Shown: positions 36,063-46,244 of the stretch, piece by piece
Layout: every line of letters starts with the position of its first letter
How positions within the stretch are numbered: position 1 is the stretch's first letter
Origin: Mytilus trossulus
Taxonomy: Eukaryota > Mollusca > Bivalvia > Mytilida > Mytilidae
Reading direction: 5' to 3'
DNA: 64,000 bases
NCBI RefSeq assembly: GCF_036588685.1
Contig: NC_086378.1
Location: 77,145,127-77,209,126, forward strand
The notes under the pieces: generated by a model
What the model saw: only the letters and a program-made list of their open reading frames with translations
Told to the model about the DNA's origin: nothing
The model's database searches: none
Position numbers and translations under genes: made by a program

Positions 36063-36596
36063 TTAGAGTATCATTCTATTCGTGCTCTTTACGTATGTAT
36101 CAATTGGTAAAAAATTATATCCTGTTAGGATATTTTTTAATTGAAAGTTCTGTATTTGTAACTTTCTTAAACTGTCAAATAAAATAGATCGTTCTGCGTT
36201 ATATAATTTGCAGTGTAATAAGAAATGTTCTACTGTTTCTTCAACACGACACTCCTCACACAATTTAGTGTCAGATATGCCTATCTTATAAAGATGTTTG
36301 TTCAATGGTATATAACCAGTTCTTAATTTAAAAATCAGTCTTTCTTTGTATCTGGACATTTTTGGTATTTTTATGTCAAAATTAATTTTTGGACTTATTT
36401 GATACAATGCTCTATCTTTCTCTTTATCCCATTCTTCTTGCCACATTTTTTTCATTAAATTTTTACACAATGTTTTAAAATCATCTTTGAACAACGGTAC
36501 AAAGATATAAATATTTTGAAAACTTAATGCCTGTTTAGCATGAAAATCAGCCAACTCATTGCCTTGTATTCCTATGAAATGGTTTTTACCCTTACA
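36063..36596 (-). pseudogene. LINE fragment: RNase H end plus C-terminal zinc-knuckle domain
   Basis: Reverse-strand reading begins HFIGIQGNELADFHAKQA, the last conserved block of the RNase H domain of LINE polyproteins (the GNE-AD-AK motif). It continues for about 160 residues through PKMSRYKERLIFKLRTGYIP to CEECRVEETVEHFLLHC, a C-x2-C ... H-x4-C knuckle. An in-frame stop lies just ahead of the RNase H block, so this is a 5'-truncated copy with a nearly open remaining frame, hence fairly young. It ends about 200 bp before the FUT-C first exon on the opposite strand. Confidence 0.8.
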
Positions 36597-36726
36597 TTAT
36601 GTAGTTATGTCATAATTGATTTTTTTATGATTACTCATTAATGTCATGGATGACATATTTGTTCAATAATTAAGTGACCGTGAATGACCAGACATTGAGT
36701 TTTAACTAATTAGGAATTCGAAGATT

Positions 36727-36734
36727 TATAAATA
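36727..36734 (+). promoter_or_regulatory. TATA-box candidate for FUT-C
   Basis: TATAAATA in the context 'gatttataaataaagc', 61 bp before the ATG at 36795. Initiation 25-35 bp downstream would leave a leader of roughly 30-40 nt, which fits a single first exon with the start codon near its end. Inference from spacing only. Confidence 0.5.
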
Positions 36735-36794
36735 AAGCAAACATACACAGACACATTTGTGAGTTTGAGAGGTACTTGTGTCCAGATTTAAAAG

Positions 36795-38879
36795 ATGGGT
36801 ATGTATATATTGTGATATCGAAATGTATACTTCTTTACATGTAAAGTTGATCAAACACAGCCGCTGTGGCAGCTAGGTGAATTGCAATTGTCGTTCTGTA
36901 CAGTTTTTCTTCAATTTCACTGTTAAACTAAAGCTGTATATTAACAGGTATGTATTTTATTTTTTATATAAATGAACAGTTGTATGATGTGTTTTTTAAA
37001 AAGTGTCTCATAAGTCTATTCTCAGGCTGGATATTTTATCTATGTTTGTATTATGATTAAATTGTTGTTGAAATTATTTTGTCTGATCAAATATGTGACA
37101 CTATAATAAAATAATTATTCATTTTTTTTTATGTAAAGGAAAGTTTTTAATTGGCGAGTTCAACAGTACTAGTGTGAGGAAGAAATTGTGTCGCTATATC
37201 AAATATCATTCCAGTGGGCATGACCAACTAGACCCTGGAAATGATCGTGCACATGACCAACTAGACCCTGGAAATGATCGTGCTCATTTTACGTTATTGA
37301 CATGACGTTGATCTTTGGAATCACCAGTTTTGAAAATATTGCGTCCAGCGAAACTGTTTCGAGTCCAAAAGGATTCATGGACTCGCCTTATAAATTATTG
37401 TCCAGAAACCTTAAAAATCTTATATTGAATATGACGTTTGAAATATACAGAACTTTCAAACAATGCAACCAACACTGAGAAATTAGAAAAAAAGTTTGTT
37501 CAGAATTTTATTTCCTACAAAACCTTCTACATTCTTTCCCGTCATATTTGTGTTTTCTTTTTAAATAAACATTGCATGAATCCAAGAAAACTGTGGTCAA
37601 GTTTATACGAAAAGTCTGTAATATTGAGTATAGATGGATTACCCGTGTGACAAGTTGTCTTGTCAATATTATATTAAAATACATATGGTAAGTTATCCTG
37701 CACAAGACTTCAAAAGTACACTGTTATCCTGCATAAGACTACGAAAGAACACTGTTATTCTGCGTAAGACAACAAAAGAACACTGTTATCCTGTGCATAT
37801 TTTTATCTTTCCTTTTTTGTATATTTTCAGGTCATAACGATTTCGGAAGATTTGTAGTATTGAGTCTGACGTTCGGATGTTGCTCCATCGTATTTTACGT
37901 CTTCACACAGCAGGATGTAATAATACACAAATTTGCGAAAAGCTACTTAGTGACTATAACACATTCTTCAAATGAAACACATTTCACAGGAAGAAACAAT
38001 TATAAGATTTCTGAAAAGCCGTTAAAATTACAAAATATTAGTACAAAATCGATCAACACTTATGTAACAATGAATTTTAAAGGTCGTCTAGGAAACGAAA
38101 TATTTGAATATGCATCATTGTATGGTATAGCTAGATATAATCATATGATTCCTGTCGTGGACGATAAATTTCGCCTAAGAAGAATTTTTAAGATATCTCT
38201 CACTTCAGTGAAACCATTGGCAAATATCAAACGCTTCAAAGAGGCGAAAGCATGTGCATTTGACGAAAAAGCTTTCGTCTTGGACAGGAAGTATAATTGG
38301 ACACTTTCAGTATACCTTCAAAGTTGGAAATATTTTATTGAATATAGTGATGATATAAGGAAAGAATTACGTTTTCAAGACGCTATACAGGCTCAAGCGG
38401 TGCAAAAGTTTAATGAAATTGTGAAATCTAGAAATGTAACAGACAAAAACAAATTAACATATATAGCGGTTCATGTTCGCCGAGGAGATATGCTGAATAA
38501 TAAACCTAATGTCAATTTAGGATATACAACCGCAAACGTTAGTTACGTGAATAATGCCATGTCATGGTTCAAGAAAAAGTATCCTAGTGCCTTTTTCATT
38601 TTTGCCTCAGATGACATAGCTTGGTGTAAAGCTAATTTCAATAAACCAAACACTGCATTTATAACTCAAAGGAATTCTGCAGAGGTTGACATGGCAATAC
38701 TTTCACAGTGTAATCATTCAATAATTACAACTGGAACTTATGGATGGTGGTCAGCTTGGTTTAGTGGCGGTCAAACTATATATTATAAAGATTTTCCAAG
38801 GAAAGGATCAGGACTCGACAAATTGTTTGATGCAAAAACTTATTTTCCACCAAACTGGATAGCGATGTCACATTTATGA
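36795..38879 (+). CDS. FUT-C: GT11 fucosyltransferase-like, diverged paralog, first coding exon only 4 nt
   Basis: The long exon 37831-38879 follows a clear acceptor (tatattttcag) and is open from its first base, but has no ATG before the membrane anchor. Upstream, 'aaaagATGG|gtatgt' at 36795-36798 offers a start followed at once by a strong donor in the required phase 1. The join gives MGHNDFGRFVVLSLTFGCC..., 350 residues in all, with the anchor at about 9-26. The family blocks are GRLGN (86-90), HVRRGD (216-221), the ASDDIAWC block and HSIITTGTYGWW. Compared with FUT-A and FUT-B the stem is longer, and the C-terminus has three extra residues after IAM (SHL). The phase-1 intron at the same place in all three genes supports common descent. 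The alternative start TTG at 37860 would cut the anchor and is unlikely. Confidence 0.82.
37219..37284. repeat. 33-bp tandem duplication in the FUT-C intron
   Basis: 'catgaccaactagaccctgg' occurs at 37219 and 37252, and the two units are almost identical. It lies in the intron, about 550 bp before the acceptor. Confidence 0.8.
37692..37799. repeat. 31-bp tandem repeat, three units and a partial fourth, in the FUT-C intron
   Basis: 'gttatcctgcacaagac' and variants start at 37692, 37723, 37754 and 37785 (period 31). The array ends about 30 bp before the acceptor region of the long exon, so it overlaps the zone where the branch site should lie. Confidence 0.8.
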
Positions 38880-39010
38880 TAAAATTGAGAATGGAAACGC
38901 TGTATGCGTTAAAGGGTTAAAAACCCGAAAAAAAGGCCACCTATGGGTCTTCAAAACTGCATGAATATCCCGCACCCGGCGGCGGGCTTCAGCTTTTATT
39001 TATTAAACTA
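38880..39010 (+). repeat. R3 copy directly behind the FUT-C stop codon
   Basis: 'aaaattgagaatggaaacgc' starts within a few bases of the TGA at 38877-38879 and continues with 'gggtcttcaaaactgcatga' and 'cgcacccggcggcgggcttc', the same order as R3 at 17288-17430. The proximal 3' untranslated region of FUT-C is therefore repeat-derived. Confidence 0.7.
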
Positions 39011-39181
39011 AACATTGTTATCTGTTGAATATGTGTTATTTTCCGTATTTAAAATAGAAAAAAAACTTCAAAAGAACAAACAATCCAGAAAAGCAGTTGC
39101 TACTAATGGGTGGTTATTTTAGAATAAGAAAAAGGCGGTTTTAATAAGACCGGAGGACAAACTACATTGTCTACCCTTTGA

Positions 39182-39187
39182 AATAAA
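39182..39187 (+). terminator. Polyadenylation signal candidate for FUT-C
   Basis: AATAAA about 300 bp past the stop, in the context 'ttgaaataaaatatt'. Confidence 0.45.
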
Positions 39188-39342
39188 ATATTATGGGTTA
39201 TTTATCTGTTTGAAAAGTCCATTCCTGTTGGCTTGTGTGACATTTGCTGGTAGAACGGCAACATTTGGCCATGGTTTTGCGCTTATTAATCAAAGGGACA
39301 TCAAATTCATTTATATTAGCTACGAGCGTTCTACATATATAA

Positions 39343-39735
39343 AAGAAGATTTGGTATGATTGCAAATGAGAAAACTGTCCACAAGAGACCAAAATGACAC
39401 AGCCATTAACAACTATAGTTCACCGTTCAACAATGAGCAAAGCCCATACCGCATAGTCAGCTATACAAGGACCAGATATGACAATGTAAAACAATTCAAA
39501 CAAAAAAAAACTAACGGCCTCATGTATAGTAAAAATGAAAAAACAAAAAAACAAATATATAACACATAAACCAAACAAACGACAACCACTGAATTACAGG
39601 CTCCTGACTGGGGACATGCACATACATAAATAATGTGGCGGGGTTAAACATGTAAGCATGATCCCAACCCTCCCTAACCTGGTACAGTAGTATACAGTAC
39701 AACATAAAAACAAACTATAAAAATCAGTTTAAAAA
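39343..39735 (+). repeat. Dispersed repeat family R1, long copy
   Basis: Runs from 'agaagatttggtatgattgc' through 'ctgtccacaagagaccaaa', 'aatgagcaaagcccatacc', 'gacaaccactgaattacagg' and 'ggcggggttaaacatgtaag' to 'aacaaactataaaaatcagt'. It is one of the most complete forward copies here and useful as a reference for the others. Confidence 0.8.
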
Positions 39736-39949
39736 GGCTCAACTCATCAGATGCACAAAAATACAATTGGGCGTGGCCGGGTACATCCCGACAACAAAAA
39801 GACACTTGGAACAGATCTGAGAGTACTCGCAGTTATCTGACATTTGAGACAAAACATGGATATTTATCGTCACTTTGGAGATTCCTGTAAGAAAATATAA
39901 TCCTTTTTTTTTTCAAACCAACACCAATAATGTCCTTTATCCGGCCATT

Positions 39950-40330
39950 ATTCCATCAAATACAATTATAGATCAAACCAAATCATATCCATCATAGGAC
40001 CGTCCATCATAACTTGAGAAACAATAGATCAAATCGAAGTACATCTTATAAACGGCCATCCTTGCTTCAGAATCAATATGTCAAATCAAAGTAAATCCTA
40101 TCTACGGCCCCATTGCGTTAGATTCAATATGTTGAGCATATCCTATTACCGCCTATCATTACGTCAGATTCAGTAGGCCAAACCTAAGCATATCATTTCG
40201 TCAGATGCATTATATATATGTCAATTCAAAGGATATCCTATGATCGTTCATCTTTACGTCAGATAAAAAATGGCAAATACCAAGCATATTCTATTGCCGA
40301 CCAGCATTACATCAGATTCAAGCAAACAAT
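39950..40330. repeat. Degenerate tandem array, unit about 60 bp
   Basis: The theme 'catcattacgtcagattca', then 'gtcaaatcaaa' and 'catatcctattacgg', recurs about six or seven times with 20-30% differences judged by eye. An open frame over its right end is a by-product. Confidence 0.55.
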
Positions 40331-40499
40331 TTGCAACAGCTTCAGGAACAAAGTGCAAGACATCACGACGAACAAAATCCTTCAGGTTTATTTTGTATCG
40401 ATAGCCAAGTCTGCTTATCATAACTGTAAAATATCATTTGCGAGTTAAAGTATGAATATTTGTATCGAACGAGCACAGCACACGAGCTCAATAAATAAA

Positions 40500-40990
40500 T
40501 ATAAGAAGATGTGGTATGAGTTTCAATGAGACTCCTCTATATTCAAGTCACGATTTGTAAAAGATCAAGCATTATATGTCAAAGTACGGTCTTCAACACG
40601 GAGCATTGGCTCACACCAACCAGTAAGATATAAGGGACTTGATAGCGTGCCGAGCTGATTTTGCCCCACACCATATGATCATTGATTGGTTTGATTGTAA
40701 TTGTGTCTCATTCATGATTGAAAACTGTAATGTTACAAGTAAACAGAAAAACATATTTTACATAAAGTTTGATCTTGTCTATTCAAAGATATAAGCCATT
40801 AAGAATTTGTGTCGCCAATATGACAGTTGTTGTCCATGCATTCGTTTGATGTGTTTTATCATTTGAATTTGCCATTTGATTAGGGACTTTCCGTTTTGAA
40901 TTTTCCTCGGAGTTCAGTATTTTGTTATTTTACTTTTGAAATTTTAGATTAAATACGCCCTCTACGCTCCCCTCTGGATCCGCCACTACA
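40500..40990. repeat. R1 fragment, R4 copy and a G+C-rich repeat end
   Basis: Positions 40500-40640 are R1 ('ataagaagatgtggtatgag', 'ggagcattggctcacacc'). Positions 40810-40945 are R4 ('atatgacagttgttgtccat', 'gactttccgttttgaatttt'). Positions 40950-40990 ('aaatacgccctctacgctcc', 'tctggatccgccacta') look like the inverse of one end of the repeat at 50035-50190. Confidence 0.6.
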
Positions 40991-41242
40991 CACAGTTACT
41001 GACAGCTTGTTCAAAGCCAATAACAACTAATACAAAAAATCAAGCCTCTAAGACTAAATTCTTACCAAGATTTCTGTAAATCAGTGTTGATTGAGACCCA
41101 TTGTAAAGAAATGCACCACTATTATTCTGTGTAACAGATTGTCATTGTTGCGTCAACCAGATTGATTTCTTGTTTTACTTCGTTTGAATTTTAAAAGTGT
41201 AAGATATATTGATTTCTTGTCCAAAAATACCGTATGTTGCAC

Positions 41243-41640
41243 TTATAAACATTTCTTCCAGTTTTTAAAACATGCTAAATGTTTATAATTACATGATTGT
41301 GTAAATTTACATTCAAACATTAGATGAATTGCATTTATTTCCTCATAACAATTATGTAGAAATAGTGGTGAGCAACAGTGATCAACAGTTTTCTCACTTG
41401 TTTTAACTGGTCGGCAGATATCCAAACTCAAACACCTGATTTTCGTTTTGAAGATTGTCTTCATGACTGTTTTCATATTCATTTTCAAAATCCTGTAGCA
41501 TTTCTTCAACAAGTTCATTCTCCTAGAAGTTACATACTTTCCGTCAGATTTACCGTTGTCCCATTGAAAAGTCGCCATTTGAAATTTTAACATTGCAAAA
41601 TCTGGTCAAAGGGACGTAATTCGTACAAAACGTCGCAATA
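41243..41640 (-). other. Unrecognised open reading frame preceded by a CpG-rich leader
   Basis: A 116-codon reverse frame ends at 41243; its in-phase ATG near 41575 gives MATFQWDNGKSDGKYVTSRR and further basic sequence. After about residue 20 a second reverse frame reads an acidic stretch (NELVEEMLQDFENEYENSHE). This could be the true continuation if a short change or splice lies near 'ggaaagtatgt'. The DNA just upstream (41590-41660) is CpG-rich for this window. I do not recognise a family. It may be a decayed gene or a mobile-element frame. Confidence 0.3.
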
Positions 41641-42001
41641 TTTCGCGGAATCCGCTAGACGGCGTTCATTTACTGTTACTTGACCTTAATTCTCTCTAGA
41701 TTTTTTCATACATGTAACGTTTACACCTTTCTGTCGAAACACTTAAGATTTTCTTACCCAGGAATAGATTAACTTAGCTTAATTAAGCAAAACGTTTCTG
41801 AATTTTGATTACTCGATGCTCTTTAACTTCGTATATTTTACATGTTTAACTCTTTAATTTGAGCGTCTGTAGCCTTTTGTAGACGAAACGCTCGTACGAT
41901 ATTGATGATGAGTTTATTGATAAGGATAAGGCAATACAAATATTTTGGAGATTTCAAATATTATGGAGGATCAGGTCCTTAAATCTGTCAACTAACATGT
42001 A

Positions 42002-42312
42002 CAGGACGAGTTCAATTGAACCTCGCGAGTTACATTGTACCTCTACTTACTCGGGTTTCAACAATCCGAGCTTACTTAAACCGCTCGAGGCAAACCCTCG
42101 AACCATGATTCCAACCCTCACCAAGCCAGCTTTAAACTCGAGAAACTCTTGAATGACGTCAAACCAATGAGATTATTTCATTCTTGTTTTCTTGGTCAGA
42201 ACCTTACCTAGAGTTGTTTCGAATAGCAACTCTTACTCGCGTTCCCTTGATACTCTTGCCGGAAACTCTGTAGTCGATTCTAGAGTTTCAAGTGAACTCG
42301 AACACACACTGT
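42002..42312. repeat. CpG-richer block with inverted ends, possible MITE
   Basis: The left edge 'gacgagttcaattgaacctc' and the right edge 'tttcaagtgaactcgaac' are approximate inverse copies over about 18 bp. The interior is rich in 'ctcga/tcgag' words and differs in composition from both flanks. No coding frame. Confidence 0.4.
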
Positions 42313-42707
42313 ACTTATCTTTCAGTCCCGATCTCGAACGATTAGGCCTCTAATCTAAATCTGTCCAATATCATACTGTACTGGCAATTTGGGTCAGCGT
42401 TTTTCAAAATATCAAGACGGATTAGGTTTGAAATATTATCAAACGGTATAGCCCGATTAGATGGGCAATGGACATATTGTTATTTTAAGTATGTTTGCTG
42501 TTCTTGTTTTTGACTTTTTGACTGATATTTGGAACCCTCGGGTTCTATCCATCACAGCTGCAGACTATAATATTGTACTTTTTATAACCTACATAAACTG
42601 TATTGATCTAGTAAGTAAAACAAATATATATGGAGATAACTTTTATTACGTGGCAATTTAAATTTCTAGTATAAAATTTGAAAAAAAGACTACCTGTCTA
42701 CAGTCTC

Positions 42708-42713
42708 TTTATT
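42708..42713 (-). terminator. Polyadenylation signal candidate for the GT-A-like gene
   Basis: AATAAA on the reverse strand (TTTATT on the forward), about 265 bp past the stop codon at 42978. Confidence 0.45.
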
Positions 42714-42977
42714 TTACACTTAACATTAAATGTCCCTAAACTGTCTTTCTATGGCGCACAATACAGCCCTTGGTCTTTGTGTGCTAGGGAAAACATCGAG
42801 ATACTGACATTATAAGAACTATACATATCTCAAACATTCTTACATCTTTCAAATTTGCAATAAGACGTAAAGGTCTTGCATATAATTTAAAAATGTAAAA
42901 ATTTCGAAAGAGAATGATGTTTCGTATCCACTCCTTCGCGTCACACACATATAAGTAGAAGAAACATCTATTCAAAT

Positions 42978-45900
42978 TCAATCTCTTTCGTCGTAAGTAG
43001 GCACCAATCTTTTTAGATAGTATTTCTTAAAAATGCCTGCTTTCTTCAGAGTCTCTTTGTTTTGTTTTATAATGTCTGCCTGGGATCTTTTAACAATTTT
43101 GTGCTTTACCTCCACGTTATTATTTTGATTGTTTTTCTTTTTCATCAATTCCAATTTTATCTTTCTGTCTAGTTTTTCTTTTCTTAATCGGAGTACTTCC
43201 ACCATTTCATGTTGCCGTTTGCAAAACTTAGCGACTTGTGGTCGTTTCATTAAAACCACTTCTTTTGCCACAGTAAAGTTAAACTCATAAGGGAGACAAT
43301 CTAAATTTCCGGTTTGAAAATATATAAAATCTTGTTGGAGATCGTTCAGCACGTGTTCATTGTATTTTGGATCGGACAAGTTTGTATTCCATTTTTCTGC
43401 TGTCCATGAACCTAAATCTACAGTTTGGTGTATAGCTGTTATTACATCAGAGGAATCTATTGCAGTGTGATTGAATTCGATTGCATTTATTAAAATCCAA
43501 TTGTCTATTCTCTGTTTTCCCACGACAATTGGTGGCAGCATATCCCACGTATAGTACGAGTCAGTAATGAAGTAATCTTGACCCATCGGTGAATGGCGCT
43601 TAGAATGATCCAATTGTATTTGTTTTATTTTCTCGGTAGACGAAAAATCTTTCGTTGTAATATTGTCAACGTCATAACGAGAACCCGATATAAATATTTC
43701 ATTTTGTTTTTCAACAAATGGTCTGTATTTTTCCATAAGATTTAAAGTCTGAACTAAGTCGTCGTTAAAAAGAATATCTGCGTTAGCATATCCAACATAC
43801 TTAGACCGGAAGTGTCTACTAATAGCTGAAAAGAAACTTTTTATAACCGGAAACCCTTCCGACATGACATCAACAACGGGCAGCACAACCCACCCATTAT
43901 CCTCAAACGTTCTTTTTACTTCAGTATATTTAGATTCTAGAAAGAGTACGGGTAACACATCTGATCCCAAACTCTTCCAATTATCCCTAGTATTGTTATA
44001 AACAATTTCTCGATGACTTGAAGGAACAAATGTTGTACACAAAACCAGAAGCCATGTTTTTGTATTATCTTCCCTCGTCTCTCGGTGAACATGTCCAGTG
44101 GTAAATATATAGATCACAACTAATAATGGTAATGACAAAATCCAAAATGCTTTATTGATGGAAAGAAGTATTCTGGCCACTCTTTGAAATGCGTACACCT
44201 ACAACAACAAAAATAGTAAAGTTATATCAATTAGTAACATTTTATTTAGTAACCTATATAGATATAGGAAGATGTGGTGTGAGTGCCACTGAGACAACTC
44301 TCCATCCAAATAACAATTTAAAAAGTAAACCATTATAGGTTAAAGTACGGCCTTCAACACGATGCCTTGGCTCACACCGAACAACAAGCTATAAAGGGCC
44401 CCAAAATTACTAGTGTAAAACCATTCAAACGGGAAAACCAACGGTCTAATCTATATAAACAAAACGAGAAACGAGAAACACGTATATATTACATAAACAA
44501 ACGACAACTACTGTACATCAGATTCCTTGATTACTATTTGATAGTCGATATTTATATAATTTAACAACATTAAACGGTAAGGATACAGGATCTCTGTATA
44601 GATCGAGCTAATAACCGACTCTGATTTTGAACGGATTATTTATCAGGTTTCGTACATTGGGAATCTTTTCTAAATTGATTTAGCATGATAGAAAGATTTC
44701 AGTTATTACAGACACGGGATAGCGATCATGTTGTGCTATATGTGTGAAATATACACACCGTGAAGGGGCTAAAGCATATTCCCGTGCAAAAAGGGAAAAT
44801 TAACAATTGGTAACGAAAACCGTCTCTTTTGTCGTGAATTTTTGTATACAGTTTTCTTTTTTTGATATATTAATATCTAAAAAACAAAAAAAATATCGCC
44901 GTAAACTCAGTAAAATAAGGAAATTTTAAAAGCAAAATGTCATCAAGGTAATGTTTTAAAATTTATTGATAAGTAATTCATACTGATCTTTACTGAGTGT
45001 GGCCATACACTGTGGTTCATAACAATACAGTATCAATAGGTACCAGGATTATAATCTGTTATTAAAGGGGAGCAATTGGTGCATCTACTAATACCTACAA
45101 TCTGTCAATTCATTTTATTGCCTAGACGTACACAAGTGTTTCCAAGAAGAATATTCAAAGCTTTAATTATCTTATCATAATTCCAGTAAGTATATCTAGC
45201 ATTTATACCTTCTTTTTTTTTATTACAGAATGAGTCTTTATATGAGTTGCAGTAAATACATTTGCAACTATATTTTTCAAAGGACTATCTAATGCAATAC
45301 AATGATTTCTCTTCTGTTTGATGATAGTGTGTAAAAGTGTAAAGATAGTGTATAGAGTCAAAAAATCATAACTGTCAACTGAATAGAACAGATCATCACG
45401 AAATGTATCAAATTGAAATATCCAAGGAGTGTTTCACACTTCAAAAATACCGAATTCAATTACATATATTTTCATATGCATTATTACAAAACATGATAAC
45501 TAGTTCTTTAAGGGAACTAGTAAACAGTACAGCTTATGTTTGCAATTGTATTGCTTATACCGACTCTAAATAAAGCTTCATGTCTTACGTCTAACATAGT
45601 GCGGAGACTCAATATAAGTATTACACTAGCAGACTGTAGGTTCACAACACTGGGTAATATTACACTAGCAGACTGTGGGTTCACAACACTGGGTAATATT
45701 ACACTAGCAGACTGTGGGTTCACAACACTGGGTAAGAGCATAGTTACATTACTTAATATGCATATAAGTACTATATATAATCATAAGAAGGCATATCTTG
45801 AACTATCCAAAGTCATAGATAAAAGTATGTTTTTAAATATTTTTACACATCAAAGATTCACTTGTAATCTAATTTTTCATTTCAAAAAAAAATTAAGCAC

Positions 45901-46240
45901 GCTTTAGTACTATTCCAATTATAAATATACGATGCAAAAAGTTAGTACTGCCATTATTTGATAAAACTTTTACACACGCATATAAGGTTACTGAGGAACG
46001 AGGAATTTAGTGATGATACTTTAAAATGACAGATGTTACCTTGTATATGGCACTTTTTGTAATGACACAAAGAACAATAAACAATTTGAATCAAATACAG
46101 ACGCAACAATGAGGTGGGGGAGCAGAAATGCCCTGGAAGGTATGCCCTTCCTTCATCATGCACGTTATGATACTTACCGAGTGTAATCTTTTATATCGTT
46201 TTGACTTTCTAACTGTTGGTGGAATATGCTGTGAAAACAT
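42978..46240 (-). CDS. Type II membrane protein, GT-A-fold glycosyltransferase-like, two coding exons
   Basis: The long exon is complement(42978-44198), preceded on its strand by a clean acceptor (ttttgttgttgtag). It is open from its first base, with no ATG before a membrane anchor (WILSLPLLVVIYIF), so the start must be upstream. Complement(46178-46240) offers ATG, 21 codons and a donor (tcg|gtaagt) in the required phase 0. The basic tail it gives (MFSQHIPPTVRKSKRYKRLH) suits a type II protein of 427 residues with the anchor at about 39-55. Lumenal features recall plant and invertebrate nucleotide-diphospho-sugar transferases: GYANADIL (about 157-164, DxD-like site), GQDYF (227-231), DNWIL (253-257) and AIHQ (276-279). 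The C-terminal 80 residues are lysine-rich. Donor and acceptor sugars are unknown. The long exon is solid; the first exon is less sure, as an out-of-frame ATG lies 8 bp upstream. Confidence 0.7.
44255..44535 (+). repeat. R1 (second subfamily) in the intron of the GT-A-like gene
   Basis: 'aggaagatgtggtgtgagtg', 'ctccatccaaataacaattt', 'ggctcacaccgaacaacaag', 'gtaaaaccattcaaacggga'. It is nearly identical to the inverse of 48825-49150, which suggests recent spread of this subfamily. It lies antisense within the intron (44199-46177). Confidence 0.8.
45620..45735. repeat. 39-bp minisatellite, three units
   Basis: 'ttacactagcagactgtggg' starts at 45621, 45660 and 45699 (period 39). Because 39 is divisible by three, both strands show repetitive open frames that I reject as genes. 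It lies in the intron of the GT-A-like gene. Confidence 0.88.
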
Positions 46241-46244
46241 GTAT

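Noticed and set aside
45517-45907. Repetitive open frames on both strands
   Set aside because: Produced by the 39-bp minisatellite, whose unit length is a multiple of three.
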